From Terriglobales bacterium (GTDB lineage: Bacteria > Acidobacteriota > Terriglobia > Terriglobales > Acidobacteriaceae): a stretch of 64,000 nucleotides of DNA. The notes beneath the pieces were generated by a model that saw only the letters and a list, made by a program, of their open reading frames with translations, was not told the DNA's origin and did no database searches. Made by a program: the position numbers and the translations under genes. The DNA is taken from assembly GCA_035567895.1 (NCBI GenBank), contig DATMPC010000014.1, positions 62,001 through 126,000 of the forward strand, in the 5' to 3' direction. Of this stretch, positions 33,608-42,433 are shown one piece after another. Position 1 is the stretch's first letter. Every line of letters begins with the position of its first letter.

Positions 33608-34999
33608 GTGGACCAGAAGTTAATACTCATCACCCTGCTCATTCGGCTGGGCGTGGTCGCGGCCATTGCCAGTGCCGTGGTGCGATCGCGTTACTTCAAG
33701 TCCATTCTGTTTCGCAACGAGATTCGCAGCACGCGCCAGCAGCTTCAGATCGTCTTATTCGTCGGCGTTCCGGTGGCGCTCGGTGTATGGGTCCGAGCCA
33801 CGGTTCCGAGTTTCTCTGCCGCTGACGTTGCATTCGAAAGCGCAATCATTGTCGGCGTGATGGGTGGCCGCCTGGCTGGAGTCGCGCTGGCTGCTTTGTG
33901 TGCAATCCCGGAATTGTGGCGGCATGAATTTCTAGCATTTCCGTTAGACGCGCTTGCCGGATATGTTGCCGGGGCGTTTCGCGAGTACGCAGCCAATCGC
34001 GAAGACATTTGGTCGTTCTCCCCGATGGTTGACCTGAGCGTCTACCGATGGGTTCGCAGAAATTTTCCGCGTCCAAGACACGACTGGCAGGTCGCCTTTT
34101 TCGTTGGAATTCTGCTACTGCAATTTCTCCGCGAGCAAATAGGGCGTGCGTTTCCCGGCCGACTGTTCTTCTTGCATGGCGAGACTTTTTGGGTGGAAGT
34201 GGCAGTCTACGCTGGAACTATCGCCGCAGTGGCCATTCCCATCAAGATCTGGAATGCAACCCGTATTGAACTCAAACTTGAGGAGCAGGAACGACTCCTT
34301 CTGCAAGCCCGCTTGGATGCACTGCAGAGCCAGATCAACCCTCACTTTCTCTTCAACACGCTGAACTCGATTTCCTCGTTGGTGCGCGTTCGCCCCGAGC
34401 AGGCGCGTGACCTGATTGTGAAGCTGGCGAACATCCTGCGTTCGCTACTTAGGAAGCATGACGCTTTTGTGCTGCTGCGAGAGGAGATGGAGTTCATTGA
34501 CAACTATCTGGATATCGAGGTCGCGCGCTTCGGCTCAGAAAAGCTGCAGGTTATGAAGGATCTTGATTCCCCAACTCTCGATGTGATCGTGCCGAGCATG
34601 ATGCTACAGCCGATCGTTGAAAATGCGATCAAGCATGGCCTGGCTCCCAAAATCGAGGGTGGAAAGATCACCATCCGCAGCCGATTACAGCCTGAACATC
34701 GCGTGCGCATTGAGATCGAAGACGACGGAGTCGGAATGGCGGCGATCAATGGCCGTTTCAGCGATCGTCGCCGGTATACGCGTGATGACGCGGATGCTGC
34801 CGACCTGCACACGGAGGGAATCGGAATGCATAACGTCGCCGAGCGCCTGCGGGTGCTCTACGGTGCCAATGCGCACATGACGGTGCAAAGCAGTCCGGGT
34901 AAGGGAACGAGGATCTCAATCGAGCTGCCGTTACTACAGACGGACAAGGAATTCTCGGCTGCGTCTGCGATCTACGAGGCGCGTTCCAGCACACGCTGA
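33608..34999 (+). CDS. LytS-type sensor histidine kinase
   Basis: 463 residues from a GTG start. An N-terminal 5TMR-LYT-like membrane domain (helices between residues 5 and 220, with VGVMGGRLAGVALAALCAIPEL) precedes a linker helix and the His_kinase domain PF06580: LQSQINPHFLFNTLNSISSL with the phospho-His, then PSMMLQPIVENAIKHGL (N box), RIEIEDDGVGM and GIGMHNVAERLRVLYG. This class normally pairs with a LytTR regulator, but none is adjacent. The last 28 bases overlap the convergent bshA gene. Confidence 0.9.
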   Translation: MDQKLILITLLIRLGVVAAIASAVVRSRYFKSILFRNEIRSTRQQLQIVLFVGVPVALGVWVRATVPSFSAADVAFESAIIVGVMGGRLAGVALAALCAIPELWRHEFLAFPLDALAGYVAGAFREYAANREDIWSFSPMVDLSVYRWVRRNFPRPRHDWQVAFFVGILLLQFLREQIGRAFPGRLFFLHGETFWVEVAVYAGTIAAVAIPIKIWNATRIELKLEEQERLLLQARLDALQSQINPHFLFNTLNSISSLVRVRPEQARDLIVKLANILRSLLRKHDAFVLLREEMEFIDNYLDIEVARFGSEKLQVMKDLDSPTLDVIVPSMMLQPIVENAIKHGLAPKIEGGKITIRSRLQPEHRVRIEIEDDGVGMAAINGRFSDRRRYTRDDADAADLHTEGIGMHNVAERLRVLYGANAHMTVQSSPGKGTRISIELPLLQTDKEFSAASAIYEARSSTR

Positions 35000-36114
35000 T
35001 AGAACTTCTCGTATTGAGGAATAATTTTCGACGCGCAGAAGCGCGACTGCGCTTCAAAGCGAGCAAGCTTCGCCATTTCCCGAAGCCGCTTTTCGTCGGA
35101 GAGCACTTCGATCGCACAACGAGCCATTCGCTCCACGTCGCCCACCTCAGCGAGAAACCCATTCTTGCCATCTTCTATTACTTCCGGCAGGCCGCCAACG
35201 TTGGTCGCAATCGCAGGTACTTCGCAGGCCATCGCCTCTAAAGCTGCCAGTCCAAAGGACTCGAGCTGGCTTGGTAATAGCATCAAGTCGGCGATTGCCA
35301 GCTTCTCGTGCACGTTGTCCTGCTTGCCGAGAAAATGGACTCGATTCAACAGACCCAGGCGTCGCACCTGCCACTCCGCTGCCGAACGCTCCGGACCGTC
35401 TCCAATCATGATCAACCGTGAAGGCACTTCCTTCTGCACTCGATCAAAAATCTCAATCACGTCACCGATGCGTTTTACCGGACGGAAATTCGATAGGTGA
35501 ACAAGGATTTTCTCCTCTGGCTCAGCAAAGATTGAACGATCGGCGCTGATATCTTTCGGCCGCTTGTACAAGTCGCAATTCACGAAGTTGTAGATCACTT
35601 CGATCGGATTCCGAACTGCAAACTCCTGCACCGTGCGCTCCCGAAGGTAGTTGGAAATTGACGTCACGCCATCGCTTTGTTCGATAGAAAACCTGGTGAC
35701 GGGAAGGTAGGAGGGATCTTGTCCTACGAGTGTAATATCGGTGCCGTGCAAGGTCGTCACGTAGGGCAGATGACGAGGAAAGGTAGCACTAGCCAGCATC
35801 TGCCGCGCGAGCATTGCGCTTACCGAATGAGGAATCGCATAGTGCACGTGCAGGAGATCGAGATCATAGATTTCCGCAACTTCCGCCATCCTCGTGGCTA
35901 GTGCAAGATCATAGGGCGGATATTCGAACAGTGGGTATTGAGAAACGGTAACTTCGTGATAGCGAATATTGTCGTGCAGCGTAGTCAGCCGAAAAGGCTG
36001 CGAGTACGAGATGAAATGAATCTCGTGCCCACGATGGGCGAGCTCAATTCCCAGCTCAGTGGCAACGACTCCACTGCCACCATATGTGGGATAACACGTG
36101 ATTCCGATCTTCAT
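34972..36114 (-). CDS. bshA: N-acetyl-alpha-D-glucosaminyl L-malate synthase BshA (bacillithiol pathway)
   Basis: 380 residues, a GT-B family 4 glycosyltransferase with the BshA signatures: MKIGITCYPTYGGSGVVATELG at the N-terminus, HFISYSQPFRL, LHVHYAIPHSVSAMLARQML, TTLHGTDITLVGQDPSY, NFRPVKRI, and the nucleotide-sugar site ESFGLAALEAMACEVPAIAT. It joins UDP-GlcNAc and L-malate, the first step of bacillithiol synthesis. BshB and BshC genes are not in this window. The 3' end overlaps the convergent LytS-type gene by 28 bases. Confidence 0.93.
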   Translation of the reverse strand: MKIGITCYPTYGGSGVVATELGIELAHRGHEIHFISYSQPFRLTTLHDNIRYHEVTVSQYPLFEYPPYDLALATRMAEVAEIYDLDLLHVHYAIPHSVSAMLARQMLASATFPRHLPYVTTLHGTDITLVGQDPSYLPVTRFSIEQSDGVTSISNYLRERTVQEFAVRNPIEVIYNFVNCDLYKRPKDISADRSIFAEPEEKILVHLSNFRPVKRIGDVIEIFDRVQKEVPSRLIMIGDGPERSAAEWQVRRLGLLNRVHFLGKQDNVHEKLAIADLMLLPSQLESFGLAALEAMACEVPAIATNVGGLPEVIEDGKNGFLAEVGDVERMARCAIEVLSDEKRLREMAKLARFEAQSRFCASKIIPQYEKFYQRVLERAS

Positions 36115-36235
36115 ACTGTTTCAGCAGGATACTCGGGATTGGATGTTCGCAGCGGAATCACGTTCCAAAATCTCAAGATTTAGGGACGAGAGTTTCAGCC
36201 GCAAGCCGCGTCTAGACTCCAGCGCCGCTGCAGGC

Positions 36236-36649
36236 TTATTCGCCGATGATCTTTATGATGACGCGCTTTTCCCTCTGGCCATCGAACTCCGCATAGAACA
36301 CCCGCTGCCAGGTCCCCAGATCCAGCTTGCCCTTTGTGATCGGCAAGGTTACGGACTGGTGCAGCAGCAGACTTTTGAGGTGCGAATCGCCATTGTCTTC
36401 TCCGGTTTTGTGGTGGCGATAGTCCTCGCGAAACGGGGCGAGTTTCTCCAGCCATTCGTCGATATCCTCAATCAATCCCGATTCGTTGTCGTTCACGTAG
36501 ACGGCTGCGGTAATGTGCATCGCCGATACAAAGGCCAGGCCTTCCTCCACTCCGCTTTTCTTCACGGCAGTTTCTACTTGGGGAGTGATGTGGATGTAGT
36601 CTCGATGCTTCTTTGTATGGAACTTTAAGTACTCGGTGTACGCCTTCAC
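36236..36649 (-). CDS. YjbQ/UPF0047 family protein
   Basis: 137 residues, the normal length. Signatures: [51 protein letters not shown] in outline, [34 protein letters not shown], and the closing [10 protein letters not shown]. The conserved His residues ([19 protein letters not shown]) form the metal-like site. Members have weak thiamine-phosphate synthase activity and unknown main function. It is divergent from mazG with about 60 bases between starts. Confidence 0.92.
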   Translation of the reverse strand: MKAYTEYLKFHTKKHRDYIHITPQVETAVKKSGVEEGLAFVSAMHITAAVYVNDNESGLIEDIDEWLEKLAPFREDYRHHKTGEDNGDSHLKSLLLHQSVTLPITKGKLDLGTWQRVFYAEFDGQREKRVIIKIIGE

Positions 36650-36709
36650 GAGAAGAGGATAGCAGCGTTACCACTGACAATCAGCGCGCGCGTCATTTAG
36701 ATTAGCTAT

Positions 36710-37588
36710 ATGCCTACTGGCGAGAAATTTGAACGAGCGGTGAACATCATGGCGCGCCTCCGGGCGCCGGGCGGCTGTCCGTGGGATCGTGAACAAACCT
36801 TCGATTCAATCAAGCCCTATACGTTGGAAGAGACGTACGAAGTATTCGAGGCCATCGAAAACCGCGACTGGCAGGAGCTGTCAGGGGAGCTGGGTGACCT
36901 GCTGCTTCAAGTCCTGTTTTACGCAGAGATGGCGAGGGAAGCCGGATACTTTTCTATTGATGACGTTGTTGACCGACTCTCTGACAAGCTTGTAAAACGC
37001 CATCCTCATGTTTTCGGCGACACCAAGGCTGCTAGCTCACATGAGGTTGTTCGCAATTGGGAAGCTCTTAAGAAAACTGAAGCTTCGAGGAAGAATGCGC
37101 TAACGGACGAGGTCAAGAGGCAATCGCTCCTCATTGGAGTATCCCGCGCGATGCCGGCGCTGCTTGAAGCGACAAAACTGAGTCGCAAAGCTGCCTCGAT
37201 CGGATTTGATTGGTCAGAGATCACTGGCATCTTTGAAAAGCTTGACGAAGAAGTCGCCGAACTCAAACACGACATTGCAGAACTTCCTCAACCGATCAAG
37301 CCTGCTGGCGGGCATGCAGGTTCGAGAACACATCAAGTTTCTCCCGAGCTTCACCAGCGCATCGAGGCAGAAGTTGGAGATTTGTTCTTTGTGCTCGTTA
37401 ACCTTGCCCGTTTTCTCGACGTGGACCCAGAGTCGGCGCTGCGCAGGACTACACAGAAATTCCGACGGCGTTTCGAAGGTATGGAGAATCAGTCGCGCGA
37501 ACAAGGACGACCTCTCGAAGAAATGAACATCGACGAAATGGAAAAGCTCTGGCAAAACTCCAAGGCCGCCGAGGAGGTGAAGCGTTGA
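36710..37588 (+). CDS. mazG: Nucleoside triphosphate pyrophosphohydrolase MazG
   Basis: 292 residues, two-domain MazG. The first module has LRAPGGCPWDREQTFDSIKPYTLEE, VFEAIENRDWQELSGELGDLLLQVLFYAEM with the EExxE/ExxD metal ligands, and HVFGDTKAASSHEVVRNWEALK. The second has FDEEVAEL-like KLDEEVAELKHDIAE and IEAEVGDLFFVLVNLARF. It hydrolyses noncanonical or excess NTPs to NMP and pyrophosphate. Its TGA overlaps the TTG start of the next gene, so the three genes mazG-GNAT-OSBS/NSAR form a tight operon. Confidence 0.95.
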   Translation: MPTGEKFERAVNIMARLRAPGGCPWDREQTFDSIKPYTLEETYEVFEAIENRDWQELSGELGDLLLQVLFYAEMAREAGYFSIDDVVDRLSDKLVKRHPHVFGDTKAASSHEVVRNWEALKKTEASRKNALTDEVKRQSLLIGVSRAMPALLEATKLSRKAASIGFDWSEITGIFEKLDEEVAELKHDIAELPQPIKPAGGHAGSRTHQVSPELHQRIEAEVGDLFFVLVNLARFLDVDPESALRRTTQKFRRRFEGMENQSREQGRPLEEMNIDEMEKLWQNSKAAEEVKR

Positions 37589-38406
37589 GCGCTGCCGCTT
37601 CACGCGATAACAGTCCGACAGACTCCATCGCGCTGCACCACTGCCGCGAAGTAGCGGAATTTCAGGCATGCGTGGATTTGCAGCGCGAAGTTTGGGGGTT
37701 CTCCGATGCAGATCTGATCCCGGTTCGCATGTTCGTTGTAGCCAGCAAGATCGGTGGACAAGTAATTGGAGCGTTCGCAGGAGAAACACTCGTCGGGTTT
37801 GCGTTGTCGATTCCGGGTGCGCGCGATGGCCACACTTATCTTCACTCGCACATGCTCGCCGTACGTGAAAAGTATCGCAATGCCGGACTTGGACGGCGAC
37901 TCAAATTAGCTCAGCGTGATGACGCGATCGCGCGAAAGTTTGAGCTGATGGAGTGGACTTTCGATCCGCTCGAGATTAAGAACGCTTATCTAAACATCGA
38001 GAAGCTGGGCGCCATAGTCAGGCGCTACACCATCAACCAATACGGCATCTCGTCTTCTCAGTTACAAGGCGGACTGCCCACCGACCGTTGCATTGCAGAG
38101 TGGTGGCTGAACTCGAACAGAGTACGGCAACTTCTGGAAGAGGGAAGATCGATTGCGGTGGATCCAGCGATGGTGATCAAGGTGCCCGCTCATATTTATG
38201 AGTGGAAAAGTGATCCGACGACTCGCGATCGCGCGCTTGAAACGCAACTTGCGAATCGCGAGCAGTTTCTGAACGCATTCTCTCGCGGCCTTACTGTGTT
38301 GGGCTACAAGCGAGATCAGGAAGGCAACGGCATCTTTCTGCTGGCGCCTCCGGAAGAACGATTTGAGTTTGGCTCCGTGGAACAGGAAGCGGCCTCATGC
38401 ACATAG
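37585..38406 (+). CDS. GNAT-family N-acyltransferase (COG3375-like)
   Basis: 273 residues from a TTG overlapping the mazG stop. The acetyl-CoA site is HSHMLAVREKYRNAGLGRRLKLAQRD (about 95-120) with the Q/RxxGxG/A-type loop RNAGLG. Other COG3375 features are LQREVWGFSDADLIPVRMF near the start and EWTFDPLEIKNAYLNIEKLG in the middle. Related GNAT proteins are encoded next to N-succinylamino acid racemases, where they succinylate D-amino acids. Here the following gene overlaps by 10 bases and is an OSBS/NSAR-type enzyme. That role is inference from the pairing. Confidence 0.85.
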   Translation: MSAAASRDNSPTDSIALHHCREVAEFQACVDLQREVWGFSDADLIPVRMFVVASKIGGQVIGAFAGETLVGFALSIPGARDGHTYLHSHMLAVREKYRNAGLGRRLKLAQRDDAIARKFELMEWTFDPLEIKNAYLNIEKLGAIVRRYTINQYGISSSQLQGGLPTDRCIAEWWLNSNRVRQLLEEGRSIAVDPAMVIKVPAHIYEWKSDPTTRDRALETQLANREQFLNAFSRGLTVLGYKRDQEGNGIFLLAPPEERFEFGSVEQEAASCT

Positions 38407-39524
38407 AGTCCATCACGATGCACGAACTGCACATGCCGCTCGTGCATTTCTTTGAAACTAGCTTCGGTCGAACGACTGAGCGCCGCGTCTTGCTTGTTGA
38501 ACTGAAGATCGACGGAGTCTCTGCCTGGGGCGAATGCGTAGCGGGCGAGCATCCCTACTACAGCGAGGAATCTCTGGAGACAGGGTGGTACGTCATTCAA
38601 GCCGAACTGGCTCCGGCTCTGCTCGGCCGCGAGATTGATTCGGGCCGCGACGTTCCCGCTCTGCTGAAGCGCGTCCGCGGTCATCGCATGGCCAAGGGGG
38701 CCCTCGAGAATGCGGTCTGGGAGGCCGAGGCCCAGTTCAAGGATGTTCCGTTATGGCGCTTACTAGGCGGAACACGCCGCGAGATCGCCTGCGGCGTCTC
38801 GCTGGGCATCCAAAACTCCCTTGAACAGCTCCTGAACAAAATTGAAGAGGAACTGGCTGCTGGTTATCAGCGCATCAAGCTGAAGTGCAAACCGGGGTGG
38901 GATCTCAAAGTTTTCGAACGCGTCCGCGCTCGATGGCCGAACATTTTGCTCAGTTGCGATGCTAATTCCGTTTATACGCTCGACGATGTCGAGCATCTCA
39001 AAGAATTCGACCGCTTCAATCTGCTGATGATCGAGCAACCATTATGGAATGACGACTTCTATTTTCATGCGACCTTGCAGAAGCAGCTCAAGACGCGCAT
39101 TTGTCTCGATGAAGCGATTCACCATGCTCGCAGTGCGCGCGCTGCGATTGAATTAGGATCGTGCGGAATTATCAACATCAAAGTGGGTCGCGTGGGAGGC
39201 TTTAGCGAAGCAATTGCCATTCACGATGTCGCTGCCGCGAACAACATTCCAGTGTGGTGCGGCGGCATGCTCGAGAGCGGCATCGGACGTGCCCACAACG
39301 TGGCTTTGTCGACTCTGCCCGACTTCTCTCTTCCAGGCGATGTTTCGGCCGCGAAGCGATACTGGAAAGAGGACATCGTCGAGCCGGAGATCATTGTGTC
39401 CCAAAAAGGAACGATCACAGTGAGTGACAGGCCCGGAAGAGGCTACGATCTGCGTACGGACTTGATCGAGCGCCTTACGGTGCGGAAGAAGACGATGAGG
39501 CAAGCGGCTGCTGTACGGGTTTAA
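38397..39524 (+). CDS. menC: Enolase superfamily o-succinylbenzoate synthase / N-succinylamino acid racemase
   Basis: 375 residues. N-terminal capping domain, then the barrel with YQRIKLKCKPGWD (KxK motif), LLSCDANSVYTL (first metal Asp), LLMIEQPL (Glu), RICLDEAIH (Asp) and IINIKVGRVGG (opposing Lys), as in OSBS. The family includes true menaquinone-pathway OSBS and promiscuous N-succinylamino acid racemases, which share these residues. No other men genes are present in the window, and the overlapping GNAT gene favours the racemase or a dual role. The symbol menC is given for the family. Confidence 0.85.
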   Translation: MHIESITMHELHMPLVHFFETSFGRTTERRVLLVELKIDGVSAWGECVAGEHPYYSEESLETGWYVIQAELAPALLGREIDSGRDVPALLKRVRGHRMAKGALENAVWEAEAQFKDVPLWRLLGGTRREIACGVSLGIQNSLEQLLNKIEEELAAGYQRIKLKCKPGWDLKVFERVRARWPNILLSCDANSVYTLDDVEHLKEFDRFNLLMIEQPLWNDDFYFHATLQKQLKTRICLDEAIHHARSARAAIELGSCGIINIKVGRVGGFSEAIAIHDVAAANNIPVWCGGMLESGIGRAHNVALSTLPDFSLPGDVSAAKRYWKEDIVEPEIIVSQKGTITVSDRPGRGYDLRTDLIERLTVRKKTMRQAAAVRV

Positions 39525-39526
39525 AG

Positions 39527-40426
39527 CTATTGTCCGTTTTTCTGTGCCAGTTCAGGCGTGCCCTTTTTTAAAATGTCCGCACCTTCGGAGAGGCTTACGC
39601 GATCGGGTAGACGGCGAAAGTCGGTTTCGAATTCCTGTTCATCGTAAATAAGCGTCTTGAACAATAGGGCTTTTCCGCGAAGGTCGAGCTTCAAGACTGT
39701 GGTGTCCCAATGCCTGGCATCTACCTGTTCCTGCTCAACCAGGAAGCCGCCGCCTTTGTAAAGTCTGCCCAAAATGCCCCAACCGAAATCGACGTCGTGG
39801 AATAGATGCGCGTCGATTTTCCGTAATCTCTGCTGCGGAAGGTTCAGCCAAAGCTCGCCAGCCATTCCGGTGTAGATCGACTCTTCGCGAGACTGCGGTT
39901 CATAGTTAGGATCGGGACGAAATCGCAGCTTCACGACATCGCCATCTCGTCCAATCTCCTGGTAAAAGAACGCGTTTGGCAGAGCTCTTACCATGATCTG
40001 GGCGCGATTCTCGTCCTCTTTCTCGCGCTTCTGACGTCGTTTCTGTTCATCGAGGTCGCCAATGAGCTTCTGGATCTTCTGTTCTTCCGCTTGGCGGACG
40101 TCGTCCGTCGGTGGCCGTCCGTCTAGCAGTAGCGTTCTCGCAATACTGCCCTGATCGGTCTGCACGATTTGCTGAACTTTGCTGCCCTTTGGGGACACTT
40201 TTTTCAGCTTGAACATGTAGTGAGATTTATCGAGCTCTTCCTGTTTGAGTTCGTTAGCAACAACTCTGCGAACAATTTCGCGAGCCTCGGCATTCGGCTG
40301 AAAGTCGGACGTTTGATCGGCCTTCGAGTCATCCGCAGCGAATGCTGCAGAACTGCAGGATAGAGCGCAGGCGATAAGCACGAGGAATGCACTGCGCAGG
40401 GACGGTCGGCGAATACTAATCACCAT
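39527..40426 (-). CDS. Secreted protein of unknown function
   Basis: 299 residues with a signal peptide (SAFLVLIACALSCSSAAFA, cleaved before ADDS). A helical, charged middle section (RQAEEQKIQKLIGDLDEQKRRQKREKEDENRAQ, about 110-145) looks like a coiled coil. The C-terminal half is beta-rich with FFYQEIGRDGDVVKLRFRPD, GELWLNLPQQRLRKIDAHLF and ALLFKTLIYDEQEFETDFR, reminiscent of LolA-like or outer-membrane lipoprotein-sorting folds, though this is only a visual impression. It is convergent with the menC-family gene (2-base gap). Function not assigned. Confidence 0.75.
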   Translation of the reverse strand: MVISIRRPSLRSAFLVLIACALSCSSAAFAADDSKADQTSDFQPNAEAREIVRRVVANELKQEELDKSHYMFKLKKVSPKGSKVQQIVQTDQGSIARTLLLDGRPPTDDVRQAEEQKIQKLIGDLDEQKRRQKREKEDENRAQIMVRALPNAFFYQEIGRDGDVVKLRFRPDPNYEPQSREESIYTGMAGELWLNLPQQRLRKIDAHLFHDVDFGWGILGRLYKGGGFLVEQEQVDARHWDTTVLKLDLRGKALLFKTLIYDEQEFETDFRRLPDRVSLSEGADILKKGTPELAQKNGQ

Positions 40427-41243
40427 AGGAAGCCCTGTTGAAGCCTAAGTACCACGTTATGAATATATAGCTTATTAGACGCGATTTCCCTGCTGGTTTG
40501 TTGCAATGCTGCTGGTCGAGGACGCTCAAAAATGTAATTTCGCCCGACTATACAAGGATCAGCAGTCCCCCCAAAAAAGAAGAAAAACAAGCGATCATCT
40601 CCCGCGTTTTCATGAATTTACGTGTGACCGGTCGGGGAATTCTCTAATCGAAGCGAAGGTCGCTGGATGCGGCAAGAACTATGTCGGCTCAATCGGAAGA
40701 AGGCAGTCCCATTGGCTGTTTTTGATCGCTGACTGTGGCAGAACCGCTGTTCCCCTGGTTCTTCGGTCCTGTTGCTGACAGCGACGTTCCGACTGAGCCG
40801 ACTGAGAGTTGATTTGCAAGAACATGACCAAATCGTGCAGTCGCAAATCACAGGAAACACAGAGCTTGATAGCGCCGCGTTCAGCCGGCGTGAAACCCGA
40901 CCGCATGACTAGCGGGCAATCTTAGGCAACAGGATGCCGCAAGTGAGTAGCGCGATTCCATATTCGTTTGCGGTCTCCCAACGATGGAATTGTCTCCATG
41001 AGCCTATAATGCTGCTCGAGAGCGAATAGGCTTTAGGGAACTGCCGGCAATCCGTTGCGTTCGGAGTGTCTGCTCTGTATAGTTTGCGCCAAACTGTGCT
41101 GCTCCTGTAGCTTGTAAGTCTCGCGATCGCAGCGCAGGATCGTCGCGCTGTGCATACTGGGCGTTGATCTTTCGTCCTGAGATCGAGGTCCGATGTTTTG
41201 GCCGCCGGCGCAGGCCGGCAAGGGAAATCAGGAGGTCGGTTCC
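40427..41243. other. Long gene-free spacer before bactofilin
   Basis: About 800 bases with no recognisable domain in any frame. The minus-strand promoter of the gene at 40426 must lie at the left end. Near the right end (41229-41236) is AGGAGGT, the ribosome site of bactofilin. The frame open from 41193 into bactofilin is upstream leader, not protein. Confidence 0.45.
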
Positions 41244-41708
41244 GTGGACACGTTTCGAACCAGCGAGCAGAGTCGTACCGATGTAGCCCATATTGGCAAA
41301 TCCGTCGTGGTGAAGGGCGAACTTTCCGGCAGTGAAGACCTGTACGTTGACGGAGAGGTAGAAGGCAGCATTGAGTTGCACGATTACAACCTCACCGTTG
41401 GTCCAAATGGACGCATCCGCGCGAACATCACTGCCAAGGAAGTTGTGATTCACGGTCGAGTCGACGGCAATGTCAACGGTAAAGACCGTGTCGAGTTGAG
41501 GAAGTCCGCTGTGCTTGCGGGCGATATCGTTACGCAGCGCATTCTTATCGAGGATGGTGCATATTTCAAAGGCGGCATCGACATTGGTAAGGATCAGACT
41601 CCACGGCGCGATCAGCAGGCTTTGCATTCGACCTCAACTCCCGTAACTCCTGTGACCACGCCTTCGTCTCCCTTGCCCACCGCGCCAGCCTCATCAACCA
41701 GAGGATAG
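41244..41708 (+). CDS. Bactofilin
   Basis: 154 residues from GTG 41244, chosen because GGAGGT lies 7 bases before it; the open frame upstream has only TTG/ATG codons without a ribosome site. The bactofilin beta-helix core spans about 15-110: AHIGKSVVVKGELSGSEDLYVDGEVEGSIEL, VGPNGRIRANITAKEVVIHG, VDGNVNGKDRVELRKSAVLAGDIVTQRILIEDGAYFKGGI in outline, flanked by a Ser/Thr/Pro-rich tail. Bactofilins self-polymerise without nucleotide into membrane-associated filaments that place cell-wall or polarity proteins. The next gene starts 18 bases downstream. Confidence 0.93.
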   Translation: MDTFRTSEQSRTDVAHIGKSVVVKGELSGSEDLYVDGEVEGSIELHDYNLTVGPNGRIRANITAKEVVIHGRVDGNVNGKDRVELRKSAVLAGDIVTQRILIEDGAYFKGGIDIGKDQTPRRDQQALHSTSTPVTPVTTPSSPLPTAPASSTRG

Positions 41709-41726
41709 AGGGAATAACGACGACCG

Positions 41727-42380
41727 GTGGCAAACCCTTTCTCGCGCTTCTTCCGAGGCAAACCGTCACTCGACAACCAACAGGCGGCACAAGGGACTGA
41801 CGCCGGATCCCGACGCTCCAGCGGCTTGGGCGAATTAACACGCCTGCTTAAGGGCTCAGAAGGTCTAGCGATTCTCGATTTAGGACCCACGTCTCCCGCC
41901 AACATTACGCACTTCACCGAACTCGGACATCGCGTTTATAACGAGGACGTCCTGCTCGCGGCCCAGAATGCCGAATACAAAGCCAAGGACGCGAGCGGAA
42001 ATCCGACCATCGACGCCGATCATTTTTTTCGCGAGAACCTCCTTTTCAGAAATGTGAAATTCGATGCCGTCCTGTGCTGGGACATCCCCGACTATTTGGC
42101 CGAACCGCTCGTAAAACCGATGGTCGAGCGCATCGCTTCCGTCGTGAATCCCAAGGGCTATTTGCTCGCCTTTTTCCACACCAAGGACGCCGGACCCGAC
42201 GCTCCGTATTACCGCTATCACATCAACGGCCTCGACAACCTGCGCCTTCAGCGTGGTCCGCAGTTTCGGCTTCAGCGCGTCTTCAACAACCGGCACATCG
42301 AGAACCTCTTTCACGACTACGCTTCGCTCAAGTTCTTCCTGGCTCGCGACAACGTGCGCGAGGTCCTCGTAGTTCGTTAG
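41727..42380 (+). CDS. Class I SAM-dependent methyltransferase-like protein
   Basis: 217 residues from a GTG start. After a low-complexity N-terminus, AILDLGPTSPANITHFTELGHRVYNED (about 48-74) is a variant motif I with Pro-Thr instead of the glycine-rich loop. FDAVLCWDIPDYLAEPLVKPMVERIASVVNPKGYLLAFFHTK then follows the motif IV-VI pattern. The substrate is unknown; the altered motif I raises the chance of a weak or non-catalytic protein. It lies between bactofilin and a DegT aminotransferase, and the first pair is probably co-transcribed. Confidence 0.7.
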   Translation: MANPFSRFFRGKPSLDNQQAAQGTDAGSRRSSGLGELTRLLKGSEGLAILDLGPTSPANITHFTELGHRVYNEDVLLAAQNAEYKAKDASGNPTIDADHFFRENLLFRNVKFDAVLCWDIPDYLAEPLVKPMVERIASVVNPKGYLLAFFHTKDAGPDAPYYRYHINGLDNLRLQRGPQFRLQRVFNNRHIENLFHDYASLKFFLARDNVREVLVVR

Positions 42381-42433
42381 CCCATTCTCGATCTGCTCTT
42401 GCATCTTTCCCAATTTGGTTTAAAGTATCGCGG

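Noticed and set aside
40506-40860. Overlapping frames of 80-90 residues on both strands
   Set aside because: No ribosome site, no domain, and composition like the surrounding spacer.
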